Positions 25,326-33,690 of a DNA stretch of 64,000 bases are shown in pieces. Position 1 is the stretch's first letter. The number at the start of each line of letters is the position of its first letter. Position numbers and translations under genes: made by a program. The notes under the pieces were generated by a model. It was not told the DNA's origin. It made no database searches and saw only the letters and a list, made by a program, of their open reading frames with translations. The stretch is from CATQGW01 sp965262235 (GTDB taxonomy: Bacteria; Chloroflexota; Dehalococcoidia; Bin125), in the NCBI GenBank assembly GCA_965262235.1, contig OZ253504.1, positions 1,798,001-1,862,000 on the forward strand, read 5' to 3'.

Positions 25326-26410
25326 CGCGCGGCCTGAACGGTGTCGGGCGCGGGAGCGATCGCAGCGGCCGTGATCCGCTCGAGCGTCTCGTCGATGTCA
25401 GCCCGGTCGACATCGAGGTGCGTCACGAAGCGCAGCTGCGCCCTGCCGATCGGCGAGGTGCGGACGCCGACTTCGCTCAGCCTGCGGCTCAGTTCGCCGG
25501 CTGGGTTGGGCTGCTCAGCAGTGGGCGCCAGCGGGAAGATCACGATGTTGGTCTGCACATCGTCGGGCCGAATCGGGTAGCCCAGCTCGGCCAGGCCGCG
25601 CGCCAATGCGCGCGCGTTGTCGTGGTCGTCGGCGAGCCGCGCGACGTTGTGGTCGAGCGCGTAGAGCCCGGCCGCGGCCAGCATGCCGGCCTCGCGCCAG
25701 CCGCCCCCGACCAGCTTGCGCACGCGCCGGCACTCGTCGATGAACGGCTGGTCGCCGCAGATCAGCGAGCCGACCGGCGCGCCGAGGCCCTTCGAGAGGC
25801 AGAAGGAGACGCTGTCCACGTCGGCGCAGAGCTCTTCGACCGCGTGCCCGGAAGCGACGGCGGCATTGAAGATCCGCGCGCCATCGACGTGGACGCGCAG
25901 TCCGTGCTGGTGCGCCACGTTGGCCAGGTCGCGCATCCGCTCGAGCGAGAGGACCGCGCCGCCGCAGAAGTTGTGCGTGTTCTCCAGCGCCAGCAGGGTC
26001 GTGTGCGGCTGGTGGATGTCGTCGGAGCGCACGGTGGCGGCGACGGCATCGGGGTCCACGCCGCCGTCGGGCTGCTGCTCGAGAATCGTCGCCAGCACGC
26101 CGCCGAGGCGGGAGATGCCGCCCGCTTCGGAGCGCACGATGTGCGCCAGCCGGCCGACGAGCAGCTCGTCGCCAGCCCGGGTCTGGGCCAGCAGCGAGGT
26201 GAGGTTGGCCATCGTGCCGGAGGCCACGAACAGCGCGGCCTGCTTGCCGCTGATTTCGGCGGCGCGACGCTGGAGCTCGTTGATCGTCGGGTCTTCGCCG
26301 AACACGTCATCGCCGATCGGCGCGGCGGCCATCGCCTCGCGCATGCCTGCGGAGGGCATCGTCAGCGTGTCGCTGCGGAAGTCGATCGGGCGCGTGTGGT
26401 TCGTGCTCAT
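25322..26410 (-). CDS. ltaE: low-specificity L-threonine aldolase
   Basis: 362 aa from ATG 26410 (MSTNHTRPIDFRSDTLT), preferred over an upstream in-frame start because the family begins at IDFRSDT. PLP fold type I: FVASGTMANL near residue 65, HVDGARIFNA (Asp that binds the pyridine N), SFCLSKGLGAPVGS (Schiff-base Lys near 199). It cleaves threonine or allo-threonine to glycine and acetaldehyde. Co-transcribed with the lipoprotein gene by overlap. Confidence 0.9.
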   Translation of the reverse strand: MSTNHTRPIDFRSDTLTMPSAGMREAMAAAPIGDDVFGEDPTINELQRRAAEISGKQAALFVASGTMANLTSLLAQTRAGDELLVGRLAHIVRSEAGGISRLGGVLATILEQQPDGGVDPDAVAATVRSDDIHQPHTTLLALENTHNFCGGAVLSLERMRDLANVAHQHGLRVHVDGARIFNAAVASGHAVEELCADVDSVSFCLSKGLGAPVGSLICGDQPFIDECRRVRKLVGGGWREAGMLAAAGLYALDHNVARLADDHDNARALARGLAELGYPIRPDDVQTNIVIFPLAPTAEQPNPAGELSRRLSEVGVRTSPIGRAQLRFVTHLDVDRADIDETLERITAAAIAPAPDTVQAAR

Positions 26411-26438
26411 GGTTGGCTGGCGTTCATCAGATCTGCGC

Positions 26439-26873
26439 TCACGATGTTCGCTCCCAGATGGTGCGGAAGCCCTCGCCGCCACGAATTGCGGCGAGCGTGA
26501 CCGCCGCTTCGCCGTCATGCAGGCTGCGGTGCGTGCGCTCGATCACCTCGTCCTCGACGCCGAGCCCGCGCAGCCGATCAGCGATCCGATCCCAGATGCC
26601 GGCCGAGTCGAAGGCGCCGACGGCGCGCGGCCAGGGGAACGAGAGGATCCGTTCCGGCAGCGGCATTCGCGGCCGCAGCGACTTGAGATGCCGGAAGCGC
26701 TCCTCAGCTGAGTTGACGCGGTCGACGAGCGTGATGATCGGCCCGTCGGAGCCGTCGCTGCGGAAGTCCACGAGCAGCCGCTGTTCGAGCACGTCGAAGC
26801 GCACGATCAGCACCGAGGCGCGCTCGATCACCCGCAGAATCTCGTCGAGATCGACTCCGAAGTCGTCGCTCAC
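26439..26873 (-). CDS. conserved-type hypothetical protein
   Basis: 144 aa from GTG 26873 with GGAG a few bases before. A compact alpha/beta protein without signal or membrane segments; strands such as ASVLIVRFDVLEQRLLVDF and DGPIITLVDRV alternate with Arg-rich helices (RFRHLKSLRPRMPLPER). I do not recognise it. It is in line with the aldolase gene downstream (28-base gap) and a small gene upstream, so it may belong to the same operon. Confidence 0.55.
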   Translation of the reverse strand: MSDDFGVDLDEILRVIERASVLIVRFDVLEQRLLVDFRSDGSDGPIITLVDRVNSAEERFRHLKSLRPRMPLPERILSFPWPRAVGAFDSAGIWDRIADRLRGLGVEDEVIERTHRSLHDGEAAVTLAAIRGGEGFRTIWERTS

Positions 26874-26910
26874 CGGAAGCTCCGAACGTGTCGGTGTTGT
26901 GGATGCTGTT

Positions 26911-27162
26911 TCACTGGGAGTTTATGGCTGGGTCGGAGGGGCGTCCAATGCGGCTCATCGCGGGCCCCACGCCGAGCAGTGTGTCGCGCGCGGCGTCGTA
27001 GCGCTGTTTGGCCCGCGCCTCGCGGTTGAGCAGGCCCTTGAGCTGCGGAGGCGCGATGTCGTCGCCTTCGAGGAAGACCTCGTGGAGCCGCGCCAGCTGC
27101 TTCTGCCAGCGCTGCCAGGCCTCGCGATATTCCTGCTGACGCTGCGGGTCGACTTGCACCAT
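26911..27162 (-). CDS. small hypothetical helical protein
   Basis: 83 aa from ATG 27162, 19 bases after the stop of the upstream NIPSNAP-like gene. The N-terminal 60 residues are strongly helical and charged (QRQQEYREAWQRWQKQLARL), with the remainder loose. The longer upstream frame overlaps the neighbouring gene and is not used. No family recognised; operon membership is likely from spacing. Confidence 0.5.
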   Translation of the reverse strand: MVQVDPQRQQEYREAWQRWQKQLARLHEVFLEGDDIAPPQLKGLLNREARAKQRYDAARDTLLGVGPAMSRIGRPSDPAINSQ

Positions 27163-27181
27163 GGTGGGGTTTCCGATCGCG

Positions 27182-27496
27182 CTATTCGACCAGCACGCGG
27201 TAGATCGCGATCTCGGTGGAGGCGAAGACCATCGCTTCCCGCACGGCGCGGCGCAGGTTGGCGAAGCGTTGGTCCTGCGCGGCGAGCTCCTCGAACTGCT
27301 CGAGTTCGAGCAGGTTGTCGAACTCGGCGATGATCTCGACGCGGTTGGAGGGGCCGGTGATCGAGTCCCAGACGGAGAACTTCGCCTCGATCCCACGCGC
27401 CGACTGGTACTCCAGCGCAGCCTCGACCGCGCTCAGAAATTCCTGGTGCCGCCCCGGGGCGACCTGACCGGTCAGCACACGGCGGTACATCGGCAT
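27182..27496 (-). CDS. NIPSNAP/Dabb-like small dimeric barrel protein
   Basis: 104 aa, ATG 27496 overlapping the mobA stop (ATGA). Pattern of a ferredoxin-like alpha/beta barrel: MYRRVLTGQVAPGRHQEFL, WDSITGPSNRVEIIAEFDNL, then a C-terminal strand EIAIYRVLVE. Such proteins are dimeric alpha/beta barrels, often of unknown substrate. The overlap suggests translational coupling with mobA. Confidence 0.6.
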   Translation of the reverse strand: MPMYRRVLTGQVAPGRHQEFLSAVEAALEYQSARGIEAKFSVWDSITGPSNRVEIIAEFDNLLELEQFEELAAQDQRFANLRRAVREAMVFASTEIAIYRVLVE

Positions 27497-28155
27497 CAGT
27501 CGTTCTCCTCTGCGTCATCTGCATCAACTGCGGCCGCATTGCGGCGGCGGAGCAGTTGGTCGACGCGCTCAAGGTCTTCAGCGCGATTCACGTTCGTCAG
27601 CGATTCGAGCTCGGCGTCATGCATACGTAGCACATCCTCGCCGATCAGCGTGTGCTGCACGAGCGGCAGGAGGGCGCGCAGCCGGCCCTCGCCGCTGTCG
27701 AGCAGGGCGCGAACGTGCGGCGCCACGCTGCGACGGTAGGCGGCCAGCAGCGGCTGTGCGTGATCGTCAACCAGCGGCATCGCGATCTCGACGTTCCGCG
27801 CCGCCGCGGCGACAGCGGCGAGCACTGCGCCGCGCACCATCGGCATGTCGCATGCGACGGCGACGAGCAGGTCGTGCCGCGTCGCGTCGATCGCCGCCTC
27901 GAGTCCAGCGAGCGGTCCGCGCTCGGGGCGCTGGTCGGTGACCTCGCGCCACGGCGCGCCCATCGCTGTGACGAACTCCTGGTCGGCGCGGCGCACCACG
28001 ACGATGTCGTCGGTCACGGTCGTCGCTGCGAGCGCCGTCCAGTGCAGCAGCGGGCGACCGGCGGCGAGACAGGTCGCCTTGTCGCGCCCCAGCCGCCGAC
28101 CGAAGCCGCCGGCGAGGATCACCACGCTGAAGTGTTCAGCAGATTCTTGCGGCAT
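27496..28155 (-). CDS. mobA: molybdenum cofactor guanylyltransferase MobA-like
   Basis: 219 aa, ATG 28155. The nucleotidyltransferase signature LAGGFGRRLGRDKA (about 14-27) binds the GTP phosphates. EVTDQRPERGPLAGLEAAI and VACDMPMV (metal-binding Asp) follow as in MobA. It attaches GMP to molybdopterin; a MocA-like cytidylyltransferase activity is the alternative. It is divergent from yqeC at 28199, and the pair is commonly found with molybdenum hydroxylases. Confidence 0.8.
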   Translation of the reverse strand: MPQESAEHFSVVILAGGFGRRLGRDKATCLAAGRPLLHWTALAATTVTDDIVVVRRADQEFVTAMGAPWREVTDQRPERGPLAGLEAAIDATRHDLLVAVACDMPMVRGAVLAAVAAAARNVEIAMPLVDDHAQPLLAAYRRSVAPHVRALLDSGEGRLRALLPLVQHTLIGEDVLRMHDAELESLTNVNRAEDLERVDQLLRRRNAAAVDADDAEEND

Positions 28156-28198
28156 GTTCGTAGGATGAGCTTACGCTGGAATTCGGGAATGGTGCGCG

Positions 28199-28966
28199 AT
28201 GGCAGCCGTGCTGGAACTACACCGCGCGTTGGGCATCGAGCGACCCGCTGTGTTCGCGACGGTCGGCGGAGGCGGGAAGACGAGACTGCTCTTCGCGCTT
28301 GCCGAGGAAGCCGCACAGAGCGACGGTGATCACGGCCTCACCGCGCTGACGACGACCACGAAGATGACAGTGCCGCCGTTCGCGGCGCAGATTCCGTTGG
28401 TGCTCGGGACCAACGAGGCGGCGCGAGCCGGCGCGCTTGAGGACATCGGTCGCCGCGGCCTGCCGACCGCGATCGTGGGCTCGGGCCGCGGCGATCGCGA
28501 GCGAGTCCTCGGCGTCGACCCGTCGTGGCCGCGAGCCGCGCTGGCGATGCCGGGCATGGGCCTGGTCGGGGTCGAGGCCGACGGCTCTGCGGGGCGGCGC
28601 TTCAAGGCCCCCGCCGAGCACGAGCCGGTCATCCCGGATGGCGTGGATGTCGTCGCGGCCGTCGTCGGCGTGCAGATCCTGGGCCAGCCGCTGAATGCCG
28701 ATCACGTGCATCGCCCGGAGCGGGTGCAGGCGCTGACCGGCGCCGAGCCGGAGGCCGCCATCACGCCCGAACTCGTGGCCACGGTGCTGGCGCACCCCGA
28801 AGGCGGTCGCAAGGGTGTACCCGATTCGGCCGCGTTCGTCGTCGTAATCACGAGAGTGCAGCTCAGTCATGCCGGCGCCCAGGCGATCGCGCTGGCCTGC
28901 CGCGCCGCAGGAGTGACCCGCGTGGTCGCCTACGACCACCGCGACGGCACGTTGCGCAACCTCTGA
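28199..28966 (+). CDS. yqeC: YqeC-like (selenium/molybdenum cofactor-associated) P-loop protein
   Basis: 255 aa, ATG 28199 with GGAATGG before it. A P-loop-like GGGGKTRLL (about 23-31), LTTTTKM, VEADGSAGRRFKAPAEHEPVIP and ITPELVATVLAHPEGGRKGVP are the hallmark blocks of the YqeC family, linked to selenium-dependent molybdenum hydroxylases. No hydroxylase gene is in the window. A decayed second copy lies at about 47400-47790. Confidence 0.85.
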   Translation: MAAVLELHRALGIERPAVFATVGGGGKTRLLFALAEEAAQSDGDHGLTALTTTTKMTVPPFAAQIPLVLGTNEAARAGALEDIGRRGLPTAIVGSGRGDRERVLGVDPSWPRAALAMPGMGLVGVEADGSAGRRFKAPAEHEPVIPDGVDVVAAVVGVQILGQPLNADHVHRPERVQALTGAEPEAAITPELVATVLAHPEGGRKGVPDSAAFVVVITRVQLSHAGAQAIALACRAAGVTRVVAYDHRDGTLRNL

Positions 28967-28974
28967 TCGCAATC

Positions 28975-29070
28975 TCAGTCGTGGAACGGGTTGATCACGC
29001 GCAGCCCGTCGTAGTCCTGCTCGTGGCTCATGTCCTCGGAGTAGACGATGTCGCACCCGCTGAGACGGGC
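28975..29070 (-). pseudogene. 3' fragment of a PIN-domain (VapC-like) toxin gene
   Basis: The minus-strand frame ending in TGA at 28975 encodes SGCDIVYSEDMSHEQDYDGL and then RVINPFHD. This is the typical C-terminal PIN strand with the last acidic residues (S-E-D). A TAG lies about 10 codons upstream and no start or catalytic N-terminal half exists. It is a remnant of a toxin-antitoxin locus. Confidence 0.7.
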
Positions 29071-29141
29071 CGGCTACGCGCCGTTCAGGGGAGCCGCTAG
29101 CCTCTCGTTGGCGCGGATCCAGAGCCGTGGAGGAGTTTCAC

Positions 29142-30755
29142 ATGGACTTGCTGTTCACCGGCGGCCGAGTGCTGACGATCGACCCGCTCGACCGGATTGC
29201 TTCGGGGGTCGCGGTGCGCGATGGCCGCATCATTGCGGTCGGCGACAGCGACGAAGTGCGGAAGGCGGTCAGCCCGGGCGCCCAAACGGTCGACCTGCAC
29301 GGACGCGCGCTGGTGCCTGGATTCTGCGACCCGCACAACCACTTCTCGATGACCACATTCGAGCCCCGCTCGGTCGACTGCCGCGTGCCGCCGCTGGCCG
29401 GCAAGCAGGCGGTGCTCGACGCGATCGCGGCGGCCGCCGCGGGCAGTCTCCCGGGTCAGTGGATTTGGGGCCTGCACTACGTAGCAACTCCCGACATGGC
29501 CAGCGGGGCGCTACTGCGCACGGATTTGGACGAGGCGGCCCCGCGGAACCCGGTCTGCGTGATGGACTTCTCTTATCACGCGTGTTACGCCAACTCGGCC
29601 GCGTTGGCGCTGGCCGGGATCGACCGTGACACGCCCGACCCTCGGGGCGGGGAGATTCGCCGCGACGACCGTGGTGAAGCAAACGGCATGCTCTGGGAGC
29701 GGGCGATCAACACGGTGCATCAGGCGACGATGCGCTCCCATATCGACACACTGGGGCCGGATGTCGTGGCCGGCCTGGTCCAGCAGAACGCGAGGCGCCA
29801 CCTCTCGCACGGCGTCACCAGCGTGGGGGACGCGGTGGTGATGCCGGAGAGCGCCGAGATGTACCGGCTGACCGATGAGCGCGGGATGCTGCCGATCGCG
29901 ATTCACCAGATGCGCGGCGGGGTGGGATTTTTCGCCGCGCCGATTGAAGCGGCGGGTGGTGGATTCATGAAGGACGATGTCTCCGATCGGCTGCGCGGTG
30001 GAATCGTCAAGATCTTCATGGATCCCTCGACGCCCAGCCCGGCGCTGAGGACTTGTCGTCCGGACGGGTCGCGGCAGGACATCGGCACGCCCTACTACGG
30101 GCAGGAAGAGGTGGACCACCTGGTCCTCGACGCCGCGTCACACGGGCTGCAGATCGCGATCCACTGCCTCGGCAACCGCGCGATCGAGCAGGCGCTGAAC
30201 TCCCTGGAACGCGCGCTGCGCGAGGTCCCGCGCAAGGACCCGCGTTATCGAATCGAGCACGCGTTCTTCGCTGAGGCCGAGCAATTCGAACGAGCGAAGT
30301 CGCTCGGCGTGATCATCTCGCATCAACCGGCCTTCCTCTATTCGATGGGAGATCGCTTCGAGGCGTTCATCGCCGACACAGGGCTTGATTCGCCGCCGAT
30401 CCCGTATCGCGCGATGCTTGATGCCGGTCTGGCGGTCGCCTCCGGCTCGGACTACCCCTGCGCACCGGTCGAGCCGCTGCTGGGGCTCTACGCCGCCGTC
30501 GCACGCCGCACCCGTTCCGGCGCCGGACCGATCGCCGAAGATCAGTCGATCACGGCGCTCGAGGCCCTGCGCACGTACACGCTCAACTCGGCCGCCGCGA
30601 TGTTCCGCGATCACGAAGTCGGCTCGATTGAGGTCGGCAAGCGCGCCGATCTGGTCGTGCTCAGCCACGATCCGTCGCTGGTGGACCCGAAGCACATCCG
30701 CGAGATCGTGGTGCAGCAGACCTACGTCGACGGCGAGCTGCAATACGCGGTGTAG
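29142..30755 (+). CDS. amidohydrolase family protein (YtcJ-like)
   Basis: 537 aa. ATG 29142 is chosen because GGAGGAG lies a few bases before it; a GTG five codons upstream is unlikely. Metallo-dependent hydrolase with the N-terminal beta-sandwich (LLFTGGRVLTIDP), HxH metal motif (CDPHNHF, about 64-70), later His residues (IAIHCLGNRA, IEHAFF), SGSDYP (catalytic Asp) and a C-terminal GSIEVGKRADLVVL. Hydrolyses amide or similar bonds of an unknown substrate in the cytoplasm. Confidence 0.88.
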   Translation: MDLLFTGGRVLTIDPLDRIASGVAVRDGRIIAVGDSDEVRKAVSPGAQTVDLHGRALVPGFCDPHNHFSMTTFEPRSVDCRVPPLAGKQAVLDAIAAAAAGSLPGQWIWGLHYVATPDMASGALLRTDLDEAAPRNPVCVMDFSYHACYANSAALALAGIDRDTPDPRGGEIRRDDRGEANGMLWERAINTVHQATMRSHIDTLGPDVVAGLVQQNARRHLSHGVTSVGDAVVMPESAEMYRLTDERGMLPIAIHQMRGGVGFFAAPIEAAGGGFMKDDVSDRLRGGIVKIFMDPSTPSPALRTCRPDGSRQDIGTPYYGQEEVDHLVLDAASHGLQIAIHCLGNRAIEQALNSLERALREVPRKDPRYRIEHAFFAEAEQFERAKSLGVIISHQPAFLYSMGDRFEAFIADTGLDSPPIPYRAMLDAGLAVASGSDYPCAPVEPLLGLYAAVARRTRSGAGPIAEDQSITALEALRTYTLNSAAAMFRDHEVGSIEVGKRADLVVLSHDPSLVDPKHIREIVVQQTYVDGELQYAV

Positions 30756-30810
30756 GCGGTGCGCGCCCGACGTTCAGCGCGGTCTCTACGCGGGGCGGTC
30801 GTTGCCAGCA

Positions 30811-30840
30811 ATCCTCTGAACAAGTCGGATCCCATCTCCC
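30811..30840. repeat. isolated end of a family 1 palindromic element
   Basis: AATCCTCTGAACAAGTCGGATC matches the terminal part of the family, but the GC hairpin is not present here. It marks the left edge of the repeat-rich non-coding stretch. Confidence 0.5.
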
Positions 30841-30899
30841 CTCGCTCGTTCCTCCGCCCCCTCGGTCATTCCTCCGCCCCCTCCATCACACCCGCCCTG

Positions 30900-31386
30900 T
30901 CCGTCATTCCTGCGGAGGCAGGAATCCATGCGACCGCCCAACCGTGCGACGAGCCTCCATCCGGCCGACGGCCCACCAGAGCCCGGCGGGTGATCGGGCG
31001 CCGTCGAACATTGGGAGTGCCCTTGACCCCTACAGATCGCCTGGATTCCTGCCTCCGCAGGAATGACGGAGGGGACGCAGGAATGACGGAGGGGGCGCAG
31101 GAATGACGGAGGGGGCGCGGGTGTGATGGAGGGGGCGCAGGAATGACGGACAGGGTGGGAATGGCGCACGTCGTTGAGATGGTCGAGCGTGCGGACTTCG
31201 GAGTCGATGGTGACCGTGCGCCGCCAGCATCTCGCGCCCTGTAGTCCCGACATCAGTAGCGGGCGCTTGCCCGACTCGCGTGTTCGCCTGCTCACTGCCT
31301 GCATGCGCAAGCTGCTCGTGATTCTCAGCGTAATGCGCAACCACCACACGCCCTGGCGCGACTTGAGCCCCGGCAGCGACCACCTG
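30900..31386. repeat. 487-bp tandem duplication, copy 1
   Basis: Nearly identical to copy 2 at 31387-31870, offset exactly 487 bases. Each copy starts with a palindrome (TTCCTGCGGAGGCAGGAA) and has its inverted partner about 150 bases later (TTCCTGCCTCCGCAGGAA). An array of about 20-bp AGGAATGACGGAGGGGGCGC units and about 240 bases without a recognisable gene follow. Long frames cross it only because it is GC-rich; none resembles a protein. Confidence 0.85.
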
Positions 31387-31870
31387 TCCGTCATTCCTGC
31401 GGAGGCAGGAATCCATGGGACCGCCCAACCGTGCGACGAGCCTCCATCCGGCCGACGGCCCACCAGAGCCCCGCGGGTGATCGGGCGCCGTCGGACATTG
31501 GGAGTGCCCTTGACCCGCACAGATCGCCTGGATTCCTGCCTCCGCAGGAATGACGGAGGGGACGCAGGAATGACGGAGGGGGCGCAGGAATGACGGAGGG
31601 GGCGCGGGTGTGATGGAGGGGGCGCAGGAATGACGGACAGGGTGGGAATGGCGCACGTCGTTGAGGTGGTCGAGCGTGCGGACTTCGGAGTCGATGGTGA
31701 CCGTGCGCCGCCAGCATCTCGCGCCCTGTAGTCACGACATCAGTAGCGGGCGCTTGCCCGACTCGCGTGTTCGCCTGCTCACTGCCTGCATGCGCAAGCT
31801 GCTCGTGATTCTCAGCGCAATGCGCAACCACCACACGCTCTGGCGCGACTTGAGCCCCGACAGCGCCCAC
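31387..31870. repeat. 487-bp tandem duplication, copy 2
   Basis: Second copy of the unit at 30900, differing by only a few scattered bases, so the duplication is recent. The stretch 30756-31952 contains no supported gene. Confidence 0.85.
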
Positions 31871-31907
31871 CGAGTTGATCTTCAACACAGTTGCGCTGTC
31901 GCTACAG

Positions 31908-31956
31908 GACACCTCCCCCCGCAGAGCGGGGGGAGAGAGGGTCCGAGCTCTCCTAG
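31908..31956. repeat. palindromic element family 1 copy next to a CTAG stop
   Basis: Hairpin CCCCCCGC-AGA-GCGGGGGG, then GAGAGAGGG...CTCTCCTAG, where CTAG contains the stop of the Baeyer-Villiger monooxygenase gene read on the minus strand. Confidence 0.65.
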
Positions 31957-33596
31957 TCGGCGACGACGGGGGCGGGCGTCTCGCTGAGCACGAAGCCCTC
32001 GTAGCCGTTGGCTACGACCTCGTCGCACTTCTCTCGGTAGGGGCCGACGCCTCCGGCGTAGGGCATGAAGACCCTGGGCTTGCCGGGGATGTTGGCTCCG
32101 AGGTACCAAGAGTCGGCGAGCATGTACATCGTCTGGTCGGCGATGTCGTAGACGTGCTGGACCCAGTCGACCTCGGCCTGCGGATCGGCATCGACCACGT
32201 CAACGCCGTGTTCGCGCAGGTACTCGACGAAGTCCGAGATCCACTCGACGTGCTGCTCGATTGAGACCGGCATGTTGCTCAGCACCGACGGGCTCTGGGG
32301 ACCGGTGATCATGAACATGTTGGGGAAGTCGGCGGTGGCGAGACCAAGGTAGGTGGTGGGTCCGTCGCTCCACTTTTCCTTCAGCTCGCGCCCGTTGCGG
32401 CCGCGAATGTCCATCTTCAAGAAGGTGCCGGTCATCGCGTCGTAGCCGGTGGCGAAGACGATCATGTCGACTTCGTATTCCTCGCCGTCCGCGGTGCGCA
32501 GACCGGTCGGCGTGATCTCCTCGATCGGGAAGTGGCGGATGTCGACCAGGTCGACGTTGTCGCGGTTGTAGGTGTCGAAGTAGTTGGTGTCGATCAGCGC
32601 CCGCTTGGAGGCGAAGGGGTGGTCGCGCGGGAGCAGTTTCTCGGCGGTCTCCGGGTCCTTGACGATCTCGCGGATCTTGCTGCGAATGAACTCGGCGGCG
32701 GTGTCGTTGGCGCGGCGGTCGGTCGCAATGTCGGCGTAGGCGCCGAAGAGGAAGTTGAAGCCGCCCTTCTTCCAGAGCTCCTCGTAAGTCTGGGTGCGCT
32801 CTTCATCCGTCACTTCCAGGGCGGATTTCTCGGAGAACTCGTAGGGCATGCCAGCGGCCGAAAGCTTCGACTTCTGCATGATCTCTGCGTAGTTGGCCTT
32901 GACTTGCTTGAGGAACTCCTGATCGACCGTCTCGTGCCGGGCCGGGATCGTGTACTGGGGCGTGCGCTGGAAGACGGTCAGGTGCTCGCACTCGCGGGCG
33001 ATCACGGGGATCGACTGGACGCCGCTGGAGCCGGTGCCGATCACGGCGACGCGCTTGCCTTCGAAGGCGACGCCGTCATGCGGCCAAGCGCCGGTGTGGT
33101 GCCAGTCGCCTTCGAACGAATCGAGGCCGGGAATCTTCGGGACCTGACCGGTGGAGATGCAGCCGATCGCGGTAATCACGTACTGCGCGGTCACGCGATC
33201 ACCCTGATCCGTTTCCACCTGCCAGAGGCCGGTGTCGTCGTTGAAATGAGCGGAGGTGACGCGGGTATTGAACTGGATTCCGCTGCGCAGGTCGAAGCGA
33301 TCGGCGACGTGGTTGAGGTATTCGAGGATCTCCGGCTGCTCGGGGTACTTGCCGCTCCAGTTCCAATCCTGGAGCAGGTCGTCGTCGAAGGAGAAGCAGT
33401 AGATGTAGCTCTCGGAGTCGCAGCGTGCGCCGGGGTAGCGGTTCCAGAACCAAGTGCCGCCGACGCCGTCGCCGGCTTCGTAGACTTTCGTGGTCATGCC
33501 CAGGTCGTCGCGCAGCTTCTTGAGCATGTACATGCCGGAGAATCCGGCTCCAATGACGACGGCGTCGACGTGTGCGGTGGTAGCGTTCTCTGACAT
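31953..33596 (-). CDS. Baeyer-Villiger-type flavin monooxygenase
   Basis: 547 aa, ATG 33596. FAD-binding GAGFSGMYMLKKL (about 17-29), the Baeyer-Villiger fingerprint F-x-G-x3-H-x3-W (FEGDWHHTGAWP, about 164-175), the NADPH-binding GTGSSGVQSIP and the C-terminal FATGYDAMTG motif are all intact. The enzyme inserts oxygen next to a ketone to give an ester or lactone, as cyclohexanone monooxygenase does. The next gene upstream is an ester hydrolase, so a ketone-to-ester-to-acid route is plausible. Confidence 0.9.
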   Translation of the reverse strand: MSENATTAHVDAVVIGAGFSGMYMLKKLRDDLGMTTKVYEAGDGVGGTWFWNRYPGARCDSESYIYCFSFDDDLLQDWNWSGKYPEQPEILEYLNHVADRFDLRSGIQFNTRVTSAHFNDDTGLWQVETDQGDRVTAQYVITAIGCISTGQVPKIPGLDSFEGDWHHTGAWPHDGVAFEGKRVAVIGTGSSGVQSIPVIARECEHLTVFQRTPQYTIPARHETVDQEFLKQVKANYAEIMQKSKLSAAGMPYEFSEKSALEVTDEERTQTYEELWKKGGFNFLFGAYADIATDRRANDTAAEFIRSKIREIVKDPETAEKLLPRDHPFASKRALIDTNYFDTYNRDNVDLVDIRHFPIEEITPTGLRTADGEEYEVDMIVFATGYDAMTGTFLKMDIRGRNGRELKEKWSDGPTTYLGLATADFPNMFMITGPQSPSVLSNMPVSIEQHVEWISDFVEYLREHGVDVVDADPQAEVDWVQHVYDIADQTMYMLADSWYLGANIPGKPRVFMPYAGGVGPYREKCDEVVANGYEGFVLSETPAPVVAD

Positions 33597-33690
33597 CTTC
33601 GTTCTCTCTCTGGTTCGCTCAAGCGAGCTGGCCGGGCCTGACTCTCAGTGGTTGCGCCGCAATCGAGGCGCGGTCTGCAGCGCGATTCTA

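Noticed and set aside
30756..31912. Several frames of 100-240 codons over the 487-bp duplication
   Set aside because: They consist of repeated PSFLRPLRHS-type residues in many frames, with no domain and no ribosome site.
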